Of a stretch of 29,704 bases of DNA, positions 1-8,115 are shown piece by piece. A model generated the notes under the pieces. The model was not told where the DNA came from and did not search any database. It worked only from the letters and a program-made list of their open reading frames with translations. The DNA comes from Flavobacteriales bacterium UBA5422. Lineage in GTDB: Bacteria > Bacteroidota > Bacteroidia > Flavobacteriales_D > Crocinitomicaceae. Numbering within the stretch: the first letter of the stretch is position 1; the number at the start of each line of letters is the position of its first letter. The translations under genes were made by a program, and so were the position numbers. The stretch spans positions 25,436-55,139 of the forward strand of contig DHNG01000004.1 in assembly GCA_002409405.1 (NCBI GenBank), in the 5' to 3' direction.

Positions 1-9
1 AATAAAAAA

Positions 10-27
10 GGGGGCTAAAAAGCCCCC
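10..27 (-). terminator. Rho-independent terminator of the T9SS protein gene
   Basis: A perfect 7-bp G/C-rich stem (GGGGGCT at 10-16 pairing with AGCCCCC at 21-27) encloses an AAAA loop. On the minus strand it is followed by a run of T (complement of 4-9). It lies 24 bases past the stop codon of the minus-strand gene that ends at 52, so it terminates that gene. Confidence 0.9.
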
Positions 28-51
28 GATTCTCTTATTCTCGTCAGAGAA

Positions 52-789
52 TTATTTCTTAACGAATTTGTTAATTGCTTTTTGACCACTTACAGTTGTT
101 GCTTCGTAAATGTATACTCCTGAAGTCAGAGTTGATACATCAACTGTTCCACCTTTTGTTGTAGAAACTAATTTTCCATCCAAAGAAAGAACAGATACGG
201 ATGCAATTTCTTCTGAAGTTGCTGTAACATTCAACACGTCTGTTGCCGGGTTAGGGAATACATTGAAAGAAATCTCTCCTGCATTTCCAACGCTAAGCGT
301 ACCAAGAAGGAAAATGTCAGAGTTGTTATCAGGATCAGAATCTCTTGTGTCACCAGCAGCAGTAAGAGCAGCAGAATTTGCTCCCCAACAAACGATAGCA
401 ACAGCAGTTCCTGCAGGTCTTGAGCTAAGATCCAACACAACTGGTTCTCCAAAAGCTACTTCTAGTGCTGATGATGGAACAGTAACCCCTGTTGGAAAAG
501 CTTGTGGTAAAATCGCTCCGTTAGCCCCGTTTGGAGTCCCGTCCATTCCAAAAATTTCAGCACCAGCACCCAACTGAGGGTTGATGACATAAGAAAAGTA
601 CAACGTGTCACCTGCTGGAACAGCATCCGGTCCGTTATTGATCAAATTAAAAGAAACACTGATAGATCCTGGTGCAACCGTACTTCCGGAAGCAGGAGAT
701 GTTAAGTCTAATTGTAAATCATAAGTGATTTGTCCAAAAGACATTGACCCCATAAGTGCAGCAACTGCGAATAAGTAAATTTTTTTCAT
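52..789 (-). CDS. Secreted protein with T9SS type A sorting domain
   Basis: This 245-aa protein has an N-terminal signal peptide (MKKIYLFAVAALMGSMSFGQ; cleavage expected near residue 20). The middle region, about residues 22-165, resembles an Ig/CARDB-like beta domain with segments such as 'VSFNLINNGPDAVPAGDTL'. The last 70 or so residues form a T9SS type A sorting domain: 'FPNPATDVLNV', then 'LDGKLV', 'TLTSGVYI' and a Lys-rich end. In this family the C-terminal domain directs export through the type IX secretion system, with removal and often anchoring to the cell surface. The specific function is unknown, as no enzymatic motif is visible. The gene stands alone, with its own promoter (819-849) and a strong terminator. 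Secretion class is confident; biological role is not. Confidence 0.88.
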   Translation of the reverse strand: MKKIYLFAVAALMGSMSFGQITYDLQLDLTSPASGSTVAPGSISVSFNLINNGPDAVPAGDTLYFSYVINPQLGAGAEIFGMDGTPNGANGAILPQAFPTGVTVPSSALEVAFGEPVVLDLSSRPAGTAVAIVCWGANSAALTAAGDTRDSDPDNNSDIFLLGTLSVGNAGEISFNVFPNPATDVLNVTATSEEIASVSVLSLDGKLVSTTKGGTVDVSTLTSGVYIYEATTVSGQKAINKFVKK

Positions 790-818
790 ATTTATAGCTT
801 TTTTTAAAGTTTAACGGG

Positions 819-849
819 TAAATTTAGAATTAAATAAGAACACAACAAA
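819..849 (-). promoter_or_regulatory. Bacteroidota-type promoter for the T9SS protein gene
   Basis: On the minus strand, TTTG (849-846) is followed after 19 bases by TAAATTTA (826-819), 29 bases before the ATG at 789. This fits the TTTG-N(17-23)-TAnnTTTG form of the Bacteroidota primary sigma factor, with the last G replaced by A. Confidence 0.6.
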
Positions 850-955
850 TATTTTAACAAAAAAAATAAACTGGCTTTACATTCTTCTCTGATGGGCTAC
901 TTATATTTTCCCGCGCGCACTATCCGTGTTTCAGTATTTTATTAATTTTAGCACC

Positions 956-1717
956 ATGATAAAAGTACATGACCTATACAAAGAATTTTCTTTGAACGCG
1001 AAACAGAGAAAAGAACTCGCTACAAAAGATAAAATAGCTGTTGCGGTGAAAAATATCAGTTTTGAATGTCAACCCGGAAGAATCTACTCCTTGTTGGGGC
1101 CTAACGGTGCCGGGAAAACAACAACATTACGGATGATTTCCACCATTTTTCAACCAACATCCGGTTCAATTGAGATCGGAGGTGTAGATGCCGTGAAGTA
1201 TCCACAGGAGGCCAGAAAGAAAATCGGATTCCTGACCGGATCAGCAGGATTGTACGGGCGGTTAACTCCTAACGAACTGGTGAAGTATTTTGCTGATTTG
1301 TATGGTGTAGACAAAGGAACATTCGAAGCACGGAAAAAACGATTGTACGATTTGCTGGACATGCACGAATTTGCCAACAAACGCATTGCGAAGCTGAGTA
1401 CGGGGATGAAGCAAAAAGTATCAATTACCAGAACAATGATCCACGATCCTGAAATTGTGGTTTTTGATGAACCAACCAGTGGATTGGATGTAATTACAGC
1501 AGAAAACATCATCACGCTTATCCGTGATTGTAAAAATGAAGGTAAAACGGTTATTTTTTCCAGTCATATCATGTCTGAAGTTGACTTGTTAAGTGATGAT
1601 ATCGGAATCATTCACAAAGGGAAAATGTTGTTTAACGGGACAAAAGAAGCGTTTATTCAAAATAAACAAGAAGATTCCCTGACAGGAGAATTCATCCGGA
1701 TTGTTAAACAAGGATAA
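956..1717 (+). CDS. natA: ABC transporter ATP-binding protein, NatA-like
   Basis: This 253-aa ABC ATPase energises the permease encoded just downstream. From the ATG at 956, Walker A is GPNGAGKT (residues 48-55), the signature is LSTGMKQ (147-153), Walker B is IVVFDE (167-172), and the switch histidine lies in 'SSHIMSEVD'. The 'LSxGMKQK' signature and a 'GFLTGSAGLY' segment replacing the usual Q-loop are typical of the NatA sodium-exporter subgroup. An upstream in-frame start at 926 would add 10 residues, but the ATG at 956 matches the usual family N-terminus and lies just after a promoter-like TAATTTTA (943-950). The permease begins 23 bp after the stop, so the two are co-transcribed. The transported substrate (Na+ or another) cannot be read from sequence. 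Confidence 0.88.
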   Translation: MIKVHDLYKEFSLNAKQRKELATKDKIAVAVKNISFECQPGRIYSLLGPNGAGKTTTLRMISTIFQPTSGSIEIGGVDAVKYPQEARKKIGFLTGSAGLYGRLTPNELVKYFADLYGVDKGTFEARKKRLYDLLDMHEFANKRIAKLSTGMKQKVSITRTMIHDPEIVVFDEPTSGLDVITAENIITLIRDCKNEGKTVIFSSHIMSEVDLLSDDIGIIHKGKMLFNGTKEAFIQNKQEDSLTGEFIRIVKQG

Positions 1718-1740
1718 ACGAACGATATAAAAGAAGCGAT

Positions 1741-2937
1741 ATGATATTTACAATATTTAAGAAAGAATTGATAGAAACCCTGAGGGATAAACGGACGTTG
1801 ATTGTAATGATTGTCATTCCGGCATTATTGTTCCCTTTGATCTTTAAAATAACTTCTTCCTTTTCTCGTGACATGACCGAAAAAGCGGCCACTAAAACAT
1901 TGGTCGTCGGGTATGTCGGAGATGATGGTAAAGTGTTGGAAGAACTAAAGGCGACCGATGCATCCGAGAAGGGAAAATATACGTGGAAAAAGTTTGAAGA
2001 TACCGTAAAAGTAAAAGAAGCTATTCAGGCAGATAGTATTCAGCTTGGTCTGTATCTGGGGGAAGGTGTGGAAGGAATGATTTATGACAATAAAACAGCA
2101 AAAATCAAAATCTTTCACGATGCGACAAGTCTTGGTTACAGAGAGCGTTTTGAGCAAAAAGTTCAGCAGTTCAATGAGAAAATGACTCAGAAGCGACTGG
2201 ATTCACTGAAAATTGATAAGCAATTGTTCAATGTGCTTGATGTACAGGAAGTAAATGTTGCCTCAACGCAGGAAATGATCGGGAAGATGGCAGGAGGGAT
2301 GCTGCCGTATATTTTCATCATTTTTGGATTTATAGGATGTATGTATCCTGCAATTGATTTGTTTACGGGAGAGAAAGAACGTGGAACAGTTGAAACGCTG
2401 CTGACAACACCTGTGCCTCGCTGGAAAATACTGGCAGGTAAAATGGGAGTGGTTGTAATCAGTGGGTTGATTGCTGCGTCATTTGCAATCGGAGGACTGT
2501 TCTTCTCTGCGCAAAGTATTACCACAGGGAAGTCAATGGAAGGATTGTCCGTGGTTCTGGATTCATTGTTCAGTCCGGGGACGCTGATTACCATGTTTGC
2601 CCTGGTAATCCCGTTGGTTGTTTTCTTTGCCGGTATCATGGTGCCGATTACTGTGTACGCGAAATCATTCAAAGAAGCACAAAGTATTATTACTCCGCTG
2701 AATGTTGCTGTGTTGGTACCTGCAATGATCGGGATGTTCCCTGGAATCGAATATTCGGTGGAGACGGCATTTATTCCGGTGGTGAATGTAGTGCTGGCTA
2801 CAAAGGAAATCATAGCCGGAACAATTGACTATACGCTCTATGCCGGAACGCTTGTTTCACTAATTGTACTGGCGTTTATTGCGGTGTTCTTCTCGCATAA
2901 ACATTTTGGAAAAGAGACAAATATTTCGTCAAATTAA
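1741..2937 (+). CDS. natB: ABC-2 family permease, NatB-like
   Basis: This 398-aa membrane protein has the ABC-2/NatB layout. One N-terminal membrane segment (about residues 20-40) is followed by a soluble domain of about 145 residues and then a block of hydrophobic helices from about residue 185 to the end. The motif 'GEKERGTVETLLTTPVPRWKIL' after the second membrane segment is characteristic of ABC-2 exporters. It is paired with the NatA-like ATPase upstream (23-bp gap). Family knowledge suggests export of Na+ or another small substrate; the ion specificity is inferred from the NatAB resemblance only. Confidence 0.85.
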   Translation: MIFTIFKKELIETLRDKRTLIVMIVIPALLFPLIFKITSSFSRDMTEKAATKTLVVGYVGDDGKVLEELKATDASEKGKYTWKKFEDTVKVKEAIQADSIQLGLYLGEGVEGMIYDNKTAKIKIFHDATSLGYRERFEQKVQQFNEKMTQKRLDSLKIDKQLFNVLDVQEVNVASTQEMIGKMAGGMLPYIFIIFGFIGCMYPAIDLFTGEKERGTVETLLTTPVPRWKILAGKMGVVVISGLIAASFAIGGLFFSAQSITTGKSMEGLSVVLDSLFSPGTLITMFALVIPLVVFFAGIMVPITVYAKSFKEAQSIITPLNVAVLVPAMIGMFPGIEYSVETAFIPVVNVVLATKEIIAGTIDYTLYAGTLVSLIVLAFIAVFFSHKHFGKETNISSN

Positions 2938-3022
2938 TCAGGTGTAGCGTTAGTCAGACTTGTGAACATTGACCGGCGTATAAGTTTTTTTCTCGTTTTA
3001 AAAATAACATGAATTTCATGTC

Positions 3023-3030
3023 TACTTTTG
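3023..3030 (+). promoter_or_regulatory. -7 element (TACTTTTG) for ddl
   Basis: An exact TAnnTTTG match ends 18 bases before the ddl start ATG (3049). The upstream -33 element is weak. A TTG start at 3028 overlaps this box, which is one reason to prefer the ATG at 3049. Confidence 0.55.
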
Positions 3031-3048
3031 ATCATAAATCACAGGTGT

Positions 3049-4014
3049 ATGAAGCGTATTGGTGTAATTGTCGGAGGATTTTCATCCGAATTTGAGATCT
3101 CTAAAAAAAGTGGTGCAACGATTATTGCAAATTTTCCGGACAACTACATGCCTGTGGAGATTACGCTGACTAAAGAAAGCTGTCAGGCGAGTTGGAACGG
3201 ATCGTTATTCGATATTGACCTGAAGAAGAAAGGTTTTCAGGTTGGTGACGAATGGATTTCAATTGATGTTTACTTGGTTTATACACATGGTGATCCGGGA
3301 GAAAACGGGCGCTTGCAGGCGGTATTTGAAATGTATGGTATTCCATATGTCAATTCCGGTACACTTGCTTCTGAACTGTCATTTGATAAATGGTTTTGTA
3401 ATCAATTTTTTAAAGGGTTTGACGTGCATGTTGCCGATTCAAAGTTGCTGTTGAAAGGAGATACTGTTGATTCGGAAGAGATTACAGGTGCTTTGGGATT
3501 GCCTCTTTTTGTGAAACCATGTGATTCTGGATCCAGTTATGGGATTTCGAGAGTCAATCGAAAGGAGGATTTGAAGAACGCAGTTGAAAAAGCATTTCGG
3601 GAAGGGGATAGCGTTGTGATAGAGTCTTTCCTGGATGGAACCGAAGTTACGTGTGGTGTTTATCGAAACGAAGAAGGGATTCAGGCATTACCTCTGGCTG
3701 AAATTGTCAGTGAAAATGAATTTTTTGATTACGAAGCAAAATACCTGGGGAAATCTCAGGAGATTGTTCCGGCGCGGATTTCAGATGAACAGACACGAAA
3801 AGTACAGGAAGTGGCACGAAGAATTTATGGAATTCTACGCCTGCGATCCATTGCGCGTATTGATTTCATGCTGGTAGGAGGAATTCCTCATCTGATTGAA
3901 GTGAATACGACTCCGGGATTTACAGAAGAAAGCCTGGTTCCGCGGATGTTGAAATACCAGGGAAAATCATTGAAAGAGTTCTGGACAGAAATTATTGGAT
4001 ATGAATTAAGGTAA
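3049..4014 (+). CDS. ddl: D-alanine--D-alanine ligase
   Basis: This 321-aa cytoplasmic ATP-grasp enzyme joins two D-alanines for peptidoglycan precursor synthesis. Visible family segments are 'HGDPGENGRLQAVFE' (Ddl 'HGxxGEDGxLQ'), 'YVNSGTLASELSFDK' (the conserved lysine that follows the 'GSG..AS' segment), the ATP-binding 'FVKPCDSGSSYGIS', and the metal-binding 'RIDFML...LIEVNTTPGFTEESLVP' near the C-terminus. Its length fits the family (about 300-360 aa). The upstream TTG start (3028) lies inside the -7 promoter box, so the ATG at 3049 is chosen. The gene stands alone, not in a dcw cluster, and ends in its own terminator (4037-4072). Confidence 0.93.
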   Translation: MKRIGVIVGGFSSEFEISKKSGATIIANFPDNYMPVEITLTKESCQASWNGSLFDIDLKKKGFQVGDEWISIDVYLVYTHGDPGENGRLQAVFEMYGIPYVNSGTLASELSFDKWFCNQFFKGFDVHVADSKLLLKGDTVDSEEITGALGLPLFVKPCDSGSSYGISRVNRKEDLKNAVEKAFREGDSVVIESFLDGTEVTCGVYRNEEGIQALPLAEIVSENEFFDYEAKYLGKSQEIVPARISDEQTRKVQEVARRIYGILRLRSIARIDFMLVGGIPHLIEVNTTPGFTEESLVPRMLKYQGKSLKEFWTEIIGYELR

Positions 4015-4036
4015 CTTATACCTGTAAATGAATATG

Positions 4037-4072
4037 AAAGCGGTAGATCTGTTCAGGCGGATTTACCGCTTT
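4037..4072 (+). terminator. Rho-independent terminator of ddl
   Basis: A 9-bp perfect stem (AAAGCGGTA at 4037-4045 with TACCGCTTT at 4064-4072) and an 18-base loop are followed by TTTTG. It lies 22 bases past the ddl stop. Confidence 0.8.
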
Positions 4073-4125
4073 TTTGTTGACTCATTCACATTTACTTGTG
4101 AAAACTAACCATCGTGGTCTGTGAA

Positions 4126-4152
4126 TTGCAGCGGATTTCCGTATTATTTTTG
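4126..4152 (+). promoter_or_regulatory. Promoter of the M23 peptidase gene, adjacent to the start codon
   Basis: TTG (4126-4128) and TATTTTTG (4145-4152) are separated by 16 bases, one short of the usual 17-23 spacing. The -7 box ends only five bases before the ATG at 4158, so the transcript should have almost no leader. Confidence 0.6.
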
Positions 4153-4157
4153 AAGAT

Positions 4158-5837
4158 ATGCAAAAAATCATTCTCTATAGCATTGCTTTTTGGATGTGTT
4201 CCATTCGGCTTTTTTCACAAAACGAATCCCCTTCGTATCATCCCCCATTGAAAATACCATTGATTCTTGCAGGTAATTTTGGAGAACTGAGACCAAACCA
4301 TTTTCACATGGGACTTGACTTTAAAACGCAGGGGAAAGAAGGGCTGGAATTGCATGCTGTCGAAGATGGCTATGTGTCACGAGTGAAAGTTGCTACATAT
4401 GGGTATGGGAAAGTGGTCTACGTGGATCATCCGAATGGAAAAACAAGTGTGTATGCTCATTGCAGTAAGTTTGCCGGAAAATTGGACAGTATTGTCCGGA
4501 ACGAACAATATCGGATGCAGAAGTTTGAAGTTGAATTATTTCCTGCTGCCGGAGAAATTTCACTAAAGAAAGGAGAGGTGTTTGCTTTTTCCGGAAACAC
4601 AGGAGGCTCCACTGCCCCTCATTTACATTTTGAGATCCGGGATACAAAAACGGAACATGCACAAAATCCCTTGGTTTATGCATTTGACCTTCCGGATAAA
4701 AGAGCTCCTGAATTGCGAAAAGTAAAAGTGTTTGCGGTAAATGAACAAGGATACCTGATTCCCGGGAAATCTCAGGAAAGTAGTATTGTAAATACAAAGA
4801 CTGGCTATCTGATCACGGGAGATACAATTAAAATACCTGCGTCGTTTTGCTCTTCATTCGGAGGCGTAGGACTGGCATTTGACATCATCGACCGGTTGGA
4901 TGCCGCAGAGAATCAATGTGGATTGTACGGAACATACCTGATTGTTGATGGTGATACGGTTTTCGGACAGCGAACAGACGAAATTTCGTTTGATAACTCC
5001 CGCTATGTCAATTCCCACCGGGATTTATCTGCAATGGGCAGCCAGTACCATAAATCGTTCAGAAATGTGAGCAACCCGCTGGAGATATACCTGGGGAATC
5101 AGTTAGGTGTTATTCACATGCTGCCAGGGCAATCAAAACAGATCCAATTGACTGCTTATGATCCGAAAGGAAATACATCAAAACTGCTATTTGTACTGCA
5201 GGCATTACCCGGAGAACCCGCTGTCAATTACAATCCTGCCAGTGAGAAATACTGGTATCCCGAAGAGCCGTTTTTCCGAAGTTCCAAAACCTGGGAAGTG
5301 AAAGCTGATTCATTCTCCATTTATGAACCTTTTGCAATTGCGGAATCTGCCGCACCACACATTTGTAATGTCGGTACTCCTTTGCAAAAACGAGTGACGG
5401 TAAGAATGAGGTTGGATCATCCCAAAACAGAAGTAAGTAAATATTACATTGCGGTAGGAACGAGTAAAGGAGGTAAAAAAGCATTGTCTACGCAGTACAA
5501 AGACGGATGGCTGGAAGCAAAAACAAATACTGCGGGCAATTTTTCTGTTCAGACGGATGAAATTCCTCCGGTGATTAAACCTGTATCGTCAAGTGTCAAT
5601 GTAACCGGGCGTCAGGTGCGTTTTGTTGTAACTGATGCGCACTCCGGTATCGAGACATATAACCTGTATATCAACGGAGAATGGAAGTTGCTTGAGTATG
5701 AGTACAAAGGAAATTATATGTTCTTTGATGTTCCGGATGGGTTGATGGGAGAACATGAGGTGAAACTGGTTGTTGGTGATGCTTGTGGAAACGTAGCCGA
5801 ATGGCTGAAGAAACTGAATTTTATCTTGCCCAAGTAA
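4158..5837 (+). CDS. Secreted M23 (LytM-type) metallopeptidase
   Basis: This 559-aa exported protein has a signal peptide (residues 1-20, ending 'IRLFSQ') and an N-terminal M23 peptidase domain (about 32-170). The zinc ligands are visible: H50-x3-D54 in 'HFHMGLDF' and the HxH pair H155/H157 in 'APHLHFEIRD', with the conserved H101 in 'YAHCSKF'. M23 enzymes cleave peptide crosslinks in peptidoglycan. The remaining 390 or so residues look like beta-sandwich modules of unknown role; the last one ('DAHSGIETYNLYINGEW', about 490-555) resembles an Ig-like fold. There is no T9SS sorting domain, so a periplasmic location is most likely. All metal ligands are present, so the enzyme should be active. 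Confidence 0.9.
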   Translation: MQKIILYSIAFWMCSIRLFSQNESPSYHPPLKIPLILAGNFGELRPNHFHMGLDFKTQGKEGLELHAVEDGYVSRVKVATYGYGKVVYVDHPNGKTSVYAHCSKFAGKLDSIVRNEQYRMQKFEVELFPAAGEISLKKGEVFAFSGNTGGSTAPHLHFEIRDTKTEHAQNPLVYAFDLPDKRAPELRKVKVFAVNEQGYLIPGKSQESSIVNTKTGYLITGDTIKIPASFCSSFGGVGLAFDIIDRLDAAENQCGLYGTYLIVDGDTVFGQRTDEISFDNSRYVNSHRDLSAMGSQYHKSFRNVSNPLEIYLGNQLGVIHMLPGQSKQIQLTAYDPKGNTSKLLFVLQALPGEPAVNYNPASEKYWYPEEPFFRSSKTWEVKADSFSIYEPFAIAESAAPHICNVGTPLQKRVTVRMRLDHPKTEVSKYYIAVGTSKGGKKALSTQYKDGWLEAKTNTAGNFSVQTDEIPPVIKPVSSSVNVTGRQVRFVVTDAHSGIETYNLYINGEWKLLEYEYKGNYMFFDVPDGLMGEHEVKLVVGDACGNVAEWLKKLNFILPK

Positions 5838-5900
5838 GAAAGATAACGACCCGATTACCAAAATCGATGCTTCTTTCAGTCGGGAATGCCTAAAAAATAG

Positions 5901-5908
5901 TAATTTCG
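5901..5908 (+). promoter_or_regulatory. -7 element variant (TAATTTCG) next to a start codon
   Basis: This TAnnTTCG variant ends four bases before the ATG at 5913. The same TTCG ending occurs in the mscL and RRM gene promoters in this window, which supports it as a real variant here. Confidence 0.45.
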
Positions 5909-5912
5909 CGAC

Positions 5913-6500
5913 ATGAAATGGATTGGAGAACGCATCAGTGTTGTTGATACAAAAGAGAAAACAACAATTGTAATACATCCCGAACGAAAAGCATTTATCA
6001 ATGCATTGATGGGGGCATGGATTTTTATGTGGTACAGTATCGGATTCACAGTCGTCTGGTCCTATTTCATGTTGAAACTGACGCAACAGGAAAAATTGAT
6101 CCTGGTGATTTTTATGTCCTTCTGGGTGTATTATGCTGTTCGGGTTACACGCTCTTTTCTCTGGTTGTTTAAAGGAAGTGAAAATCTGAAAATTGACCAG
6201 ATCGGGGTAACAATTAAAAATGCCACAGGTCGCATTGGTCGGGCAACGCCTTATTACCTGGAGAATATAAAAAAGATCCGTTTGGAAATCCCAAAACAAC
6301 GATCACTGCAGACTGCATGGGAATCATCTCCATGGGTTCGTGGAGGAGAACGGATTGAATTTGATTACATGGGGAGAGTTGTGCGATTGGGAAGGAAACT
6401 CAATGAAAAAGACGCTACATTATTGTTTAACCTGATTACAAAACGAATCGAGGAGCACATACGTCAAAAATCAAAGCGGGAAAAAACAGGGGAGAAGTAA
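5913..6500 (+). CDS. Two-TM membrane protein with PH-like C-terminal region
   Basis: A 195-aa protein I do not recognise by name. Residues 1-28 are cytoplasmic-like. Two hydrophobic segments follow (about 30-54 and 62-80), then a soluble region ('SENLKIDQIGVTIKN...') with alternating hydrophobic residues, which recalls the bacterial PH-like domains of small membrane proteins. The C-terminus is strongly basic (KSKREKTGEK). A similar layout (two TM segments, then a small beta-rich domain) is seen in the gene at 24920-25339. It lies 75 bp after the M23 gene on the same strand but has its own promoter-like box. Function unknown. Confidence 0.72.
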   Translation: MKWIGERISVVDTKEKTTIVIHPERKAFINALMGAWIFMWYSIGFTVVWSYFMLKLTQQEKLILVIFMSFWVYYAVRVTRSFLWLFKGSENLKIDQIGVTIKNATGRIGRATPYYLENIKKIRLEIPKQRSLQTAWESSPWVRGGERIEFDYMGRVVRLGRKLNEKDATLLFNLITKRIEEHIRQKSKREKTGEK

Positions 6501-6509
6501 ACGGTTGGT

Positions 6510-7049
6510 TTAATTGATTCGGTACTTCTTAAAGAACGCATCCCAATTCCAGATAAAACTGGATACGACTTCATCCATTCGCTTTAAAAACAACGGATTT
6601 GGTGCTTGCATGCGCTTAAAATACTCATCCTGAAAATCGTTCAGTCCGTACTTATGGAAAATTGCTTTTGACATTCCGTAAATCATATTTTTGGAAGGAT
6701 GATTTACCCGTTGGATAAACGATTGGTATTCACGGATCAATTTTTTAAAATCGGCGGTTGGCATTTCATAAATACCTGCCAGTTTCTCAAAAATGATTTC
6801 TTCAACTCTTCCTGCTTGTTCCGGTTCAAATGTGCTTTCCAGAAAAGAAAGGTTCCCCACAATCGTGATCAATGCAAATTCACCATCATTTTTAACACCC
6901 AGATTAGGTGACCGGACAAAAGCAACATCATCATTGATGAGCTGTGCGACTTCAGGAAATCCATTGTCAACCGTTTCAAATAACGCGTTGATAAAGATAT
7001 TTGCTACCTGATTGTCAGTCAATTTCTTTTTTATTAAAGTCCCCAACAT
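6510..7049 (-). CDS. Conserved cytoplasmic protein of unknown function
   Basis: This 179-aa soluble protein has no signal peptide or membrane segment. It is rich in helices and in aromatic/charged patches ('RVNHPSKNMIYGMSKAIFHKYGLNDFQDEYFKRM', quoted in part). No catalytic motif or known domain is recognisable. The start ATG at 7049 is preceded by a good -7 box (TAAATTTG, 7077-7070). It converges on the 5913 membrane-protein gene with a nine-base gap. I cannot assign a function. Confidence 0.75.
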   Translation of the reverse strand: MLGTLIKKKLTDNQVANIFINALFETVDNGFPEVAQLINDDVAFVRSPNLGVKNDGEFALITIVGNLSFLESTFEPEQAGRVEEIIFEKLAGIYEMPTADFKKLIREYQSFIQRVNHPSKNMIYGMSKAIFHKYGLNDFQDEYFKRMQAPNPLFLKRMDEVVSSFIWNWDAFFKKYRIN

Positions 7050-7069
7050 GAATACGCAATTTTATATTA

Positions 7070-7077
7070 CAAATTTA
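7070..7077 (-). promoter_or_regulatory. -7 element (TAAATTTG) for the 6510-7049 gene
   Basis: An exact TAnnTTTG match on the minus strand, 20 bases before the ATG at 7049. No clear -33 TTTG is seen at the expected distance. Confidence 0.5.
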
Positions 7078-7186
7078 CAAGGTTGCTCTTCCGTTCTAAC
7101 AGGTGTAAATGGCTCTTTATTAACGAAGTTATTAACAATAAGGTAGTAATGACCTAACATTTAATGTTGATAACCACTGGGGAAAA

Positions 7187-7218
7187 CAAAAAAAGACATC
7201 CCGTTCAGGATGCCTTTT
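7187..7218 (-). terminator. Rho-independent terminator of the RRM protein gene
   Basis: On the minus strand, GGCATCC (7214-7208) pairs with GGATGTC (7201-7195) with one G-U pair, followed by a long T run (complement of the A tract 7187-7194). It lies about 30 bases past the stop at 7244. Confidence 0.85.
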
Positions 7219-7243
7219 CTATCAGTTGAATTGATTTAATCAA

Positions 7244-7981
7244 TTAATCTTCATCATCTTCCCACTCTTCGTCATCTTCCCATTCCTCATCGTCATCCCA
7301 CTCTTCGTCGTCATCATTGTTGACAAGGTATTGACTGTAATCGTCATCCACTTCTTCGTCTTCTTCTCTTCCAAACAGATCAAATTCCTCATCCATGTCC
7401 TCATCGTCAATGTACAGTGAATCTTTCCCGCTCTTTTTGTAAGCGTTCATTTTCTGTTTCTTATTCTTTCCGTCAACGGTATCGTCATAAGACTTGGGTT
7501 TATCCCCCTCTTTTTTCTTCTTAATGACAGGAAGTTTTCCCGGAGTGATAGCAGGAGTATCGTTGTCTTCATCAGGCATTGGAACCTTGAAGTCATCCGT
7601 ACGTTTTGGCTTCTCTGAGGTAGTTCTTTGAAAGGGCTTCTGTTCCCTTGACTGTGCATTGTCAAATTTCGGTTTATGACCTCCGCCTCCTTCGCGGTTG
7701 TCACGTTGGAAACGCTGCTCTCCTCCCTTGTTGTTCGGACGTTCATCGGCTTCTTTTATGACGCATCGCCTGCCGTTAAAACTGTATCCGTCCAACGCCG
7801 AAATCGCGCTTTTTGCGTGTTCGTCATTTGGCATTTCTACAAATGCAAATCCGCGGGATTTGTTCGTTTCCTTGTCCTTCGCAATTGTAACTTTTGCAAC
7901 AGTCCCGTATTGTTGAAACAATGTCAACAATTCATTCTCAGTAACGCCAAAATCCAATTTGGCAACAAAAATGGTAATCAT
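7244..7981 (-). CDS. RRM RNA-binding protein with long acidic tail
   Basis: This 245-aa protein has one RNA recognition motif at residues 1-80. RNP2 is IFVAKL (4-9) and RNP1 is KSRGFAFVEM (41-50), both with the expected aromatic residues. Next comes a low-complexity basic/polar linker rich in N, R, K and G (about 80-180). The tail is very acidic and ends in three copies of a W-containing unit (EEWDDD/EEWEDD). Small RRM proteins of this kind occur in cyanobacteria and Bacteroidota and bind single-stranded RNA, often in cold or stress adaptation. The tail is longer than in the minimal family members. It has its own promoter and terminator, so it is monocistronic. Confidence 0.88.
   Translation of the reverse strand: MITIFVAKLDFGVTENELLTLFQQYGTVAKVTIAKDKETNKSRGFAFVEMPNDEHAKSAISALDGYSFNGRRCVIKEADERPNNKGGEQRFQRDNREGGGGHKPKFDNAQSREQKPFQRTTSEKPKRTDDFKVPMPDEDNDTPAITPGKLPVIKKKKEGDKPKSYDDTVDGKNKKQKMNAYKKSGKDSLYIDDEDMDEEFDLFGREEDEEVDDDYSQYLVNNDDDEEWDDDEEWEDDEEWEDDED
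7253..7306 (-). repeat. Coding 18-bp tandem repeat (three units)
   Basis: Three imperfect 18-base units encode W-E-E-D-D-E/D (read from the complement) at the very end of the RRM protein. The bases differ at several third positions while the peptide is kept, so the repeat is under protein-level constraint. Confidence 0.7.
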
Positions 7982-8012
7982 TTTATCTGGTACAACACTA
8001 ATTTAGTAGGTT

Positions 8013-8045
8013 CGAAGATAGAACAAATCTTTTTTTATTTGCAAA
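8013..8045 (-). promoter_or_regulatory. Promoter of the RRM protein gene
   Basis: On the minus strand, TTTG (8045-8042) is followed after 21 bases by TATCTTCG (8020-8013), 31 bases before the ATG at 7981. Confidence 0.6.
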
Positions 8046-8051
8046 ATAATC

Positions 8052-8092
8052 AAAAAAAAAAATAAAAAAGCAGTACCAAACCGATACTGCTT
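8052..8092 (-). terminator. Rho-independent terminator of mscL
   Basis: AAGCAGTA (minus strand, complement of 8085-8092) pairs with TACTGCTT (complement of 8068-8075) around a nine-base loop, followed by a T-rich tract (complement of 8052-8067). It lies 24 bases past the mscL stop. Confidence 0.88.
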
Positions 8093-8115
8093 ACTATAAA
8101 AGGGCTGTTAAATTG

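Noticed and set aside
110..577. A 155-aa plus-strand reading frame opposite the T9SS protein gene
   Set aside because: It is a shadow of the real minus-strand gene. It has no promoter and no recognisable domain, while the opposite frame has a signal peptide and a sorting domain.
2187..2813. A 208-aa minus-strand frame opposite the NatB-like permease
   Set aside because: It is hydrophobic only because it mirrors the membrane helices of the real gene; it has no start context.
5589..6299. A 236-aa minus-strand frame across the M23 end and the 5913 gene
   Set aside because: It covers two genuine plus-strand genes and their gap, and its protein shows no family features.
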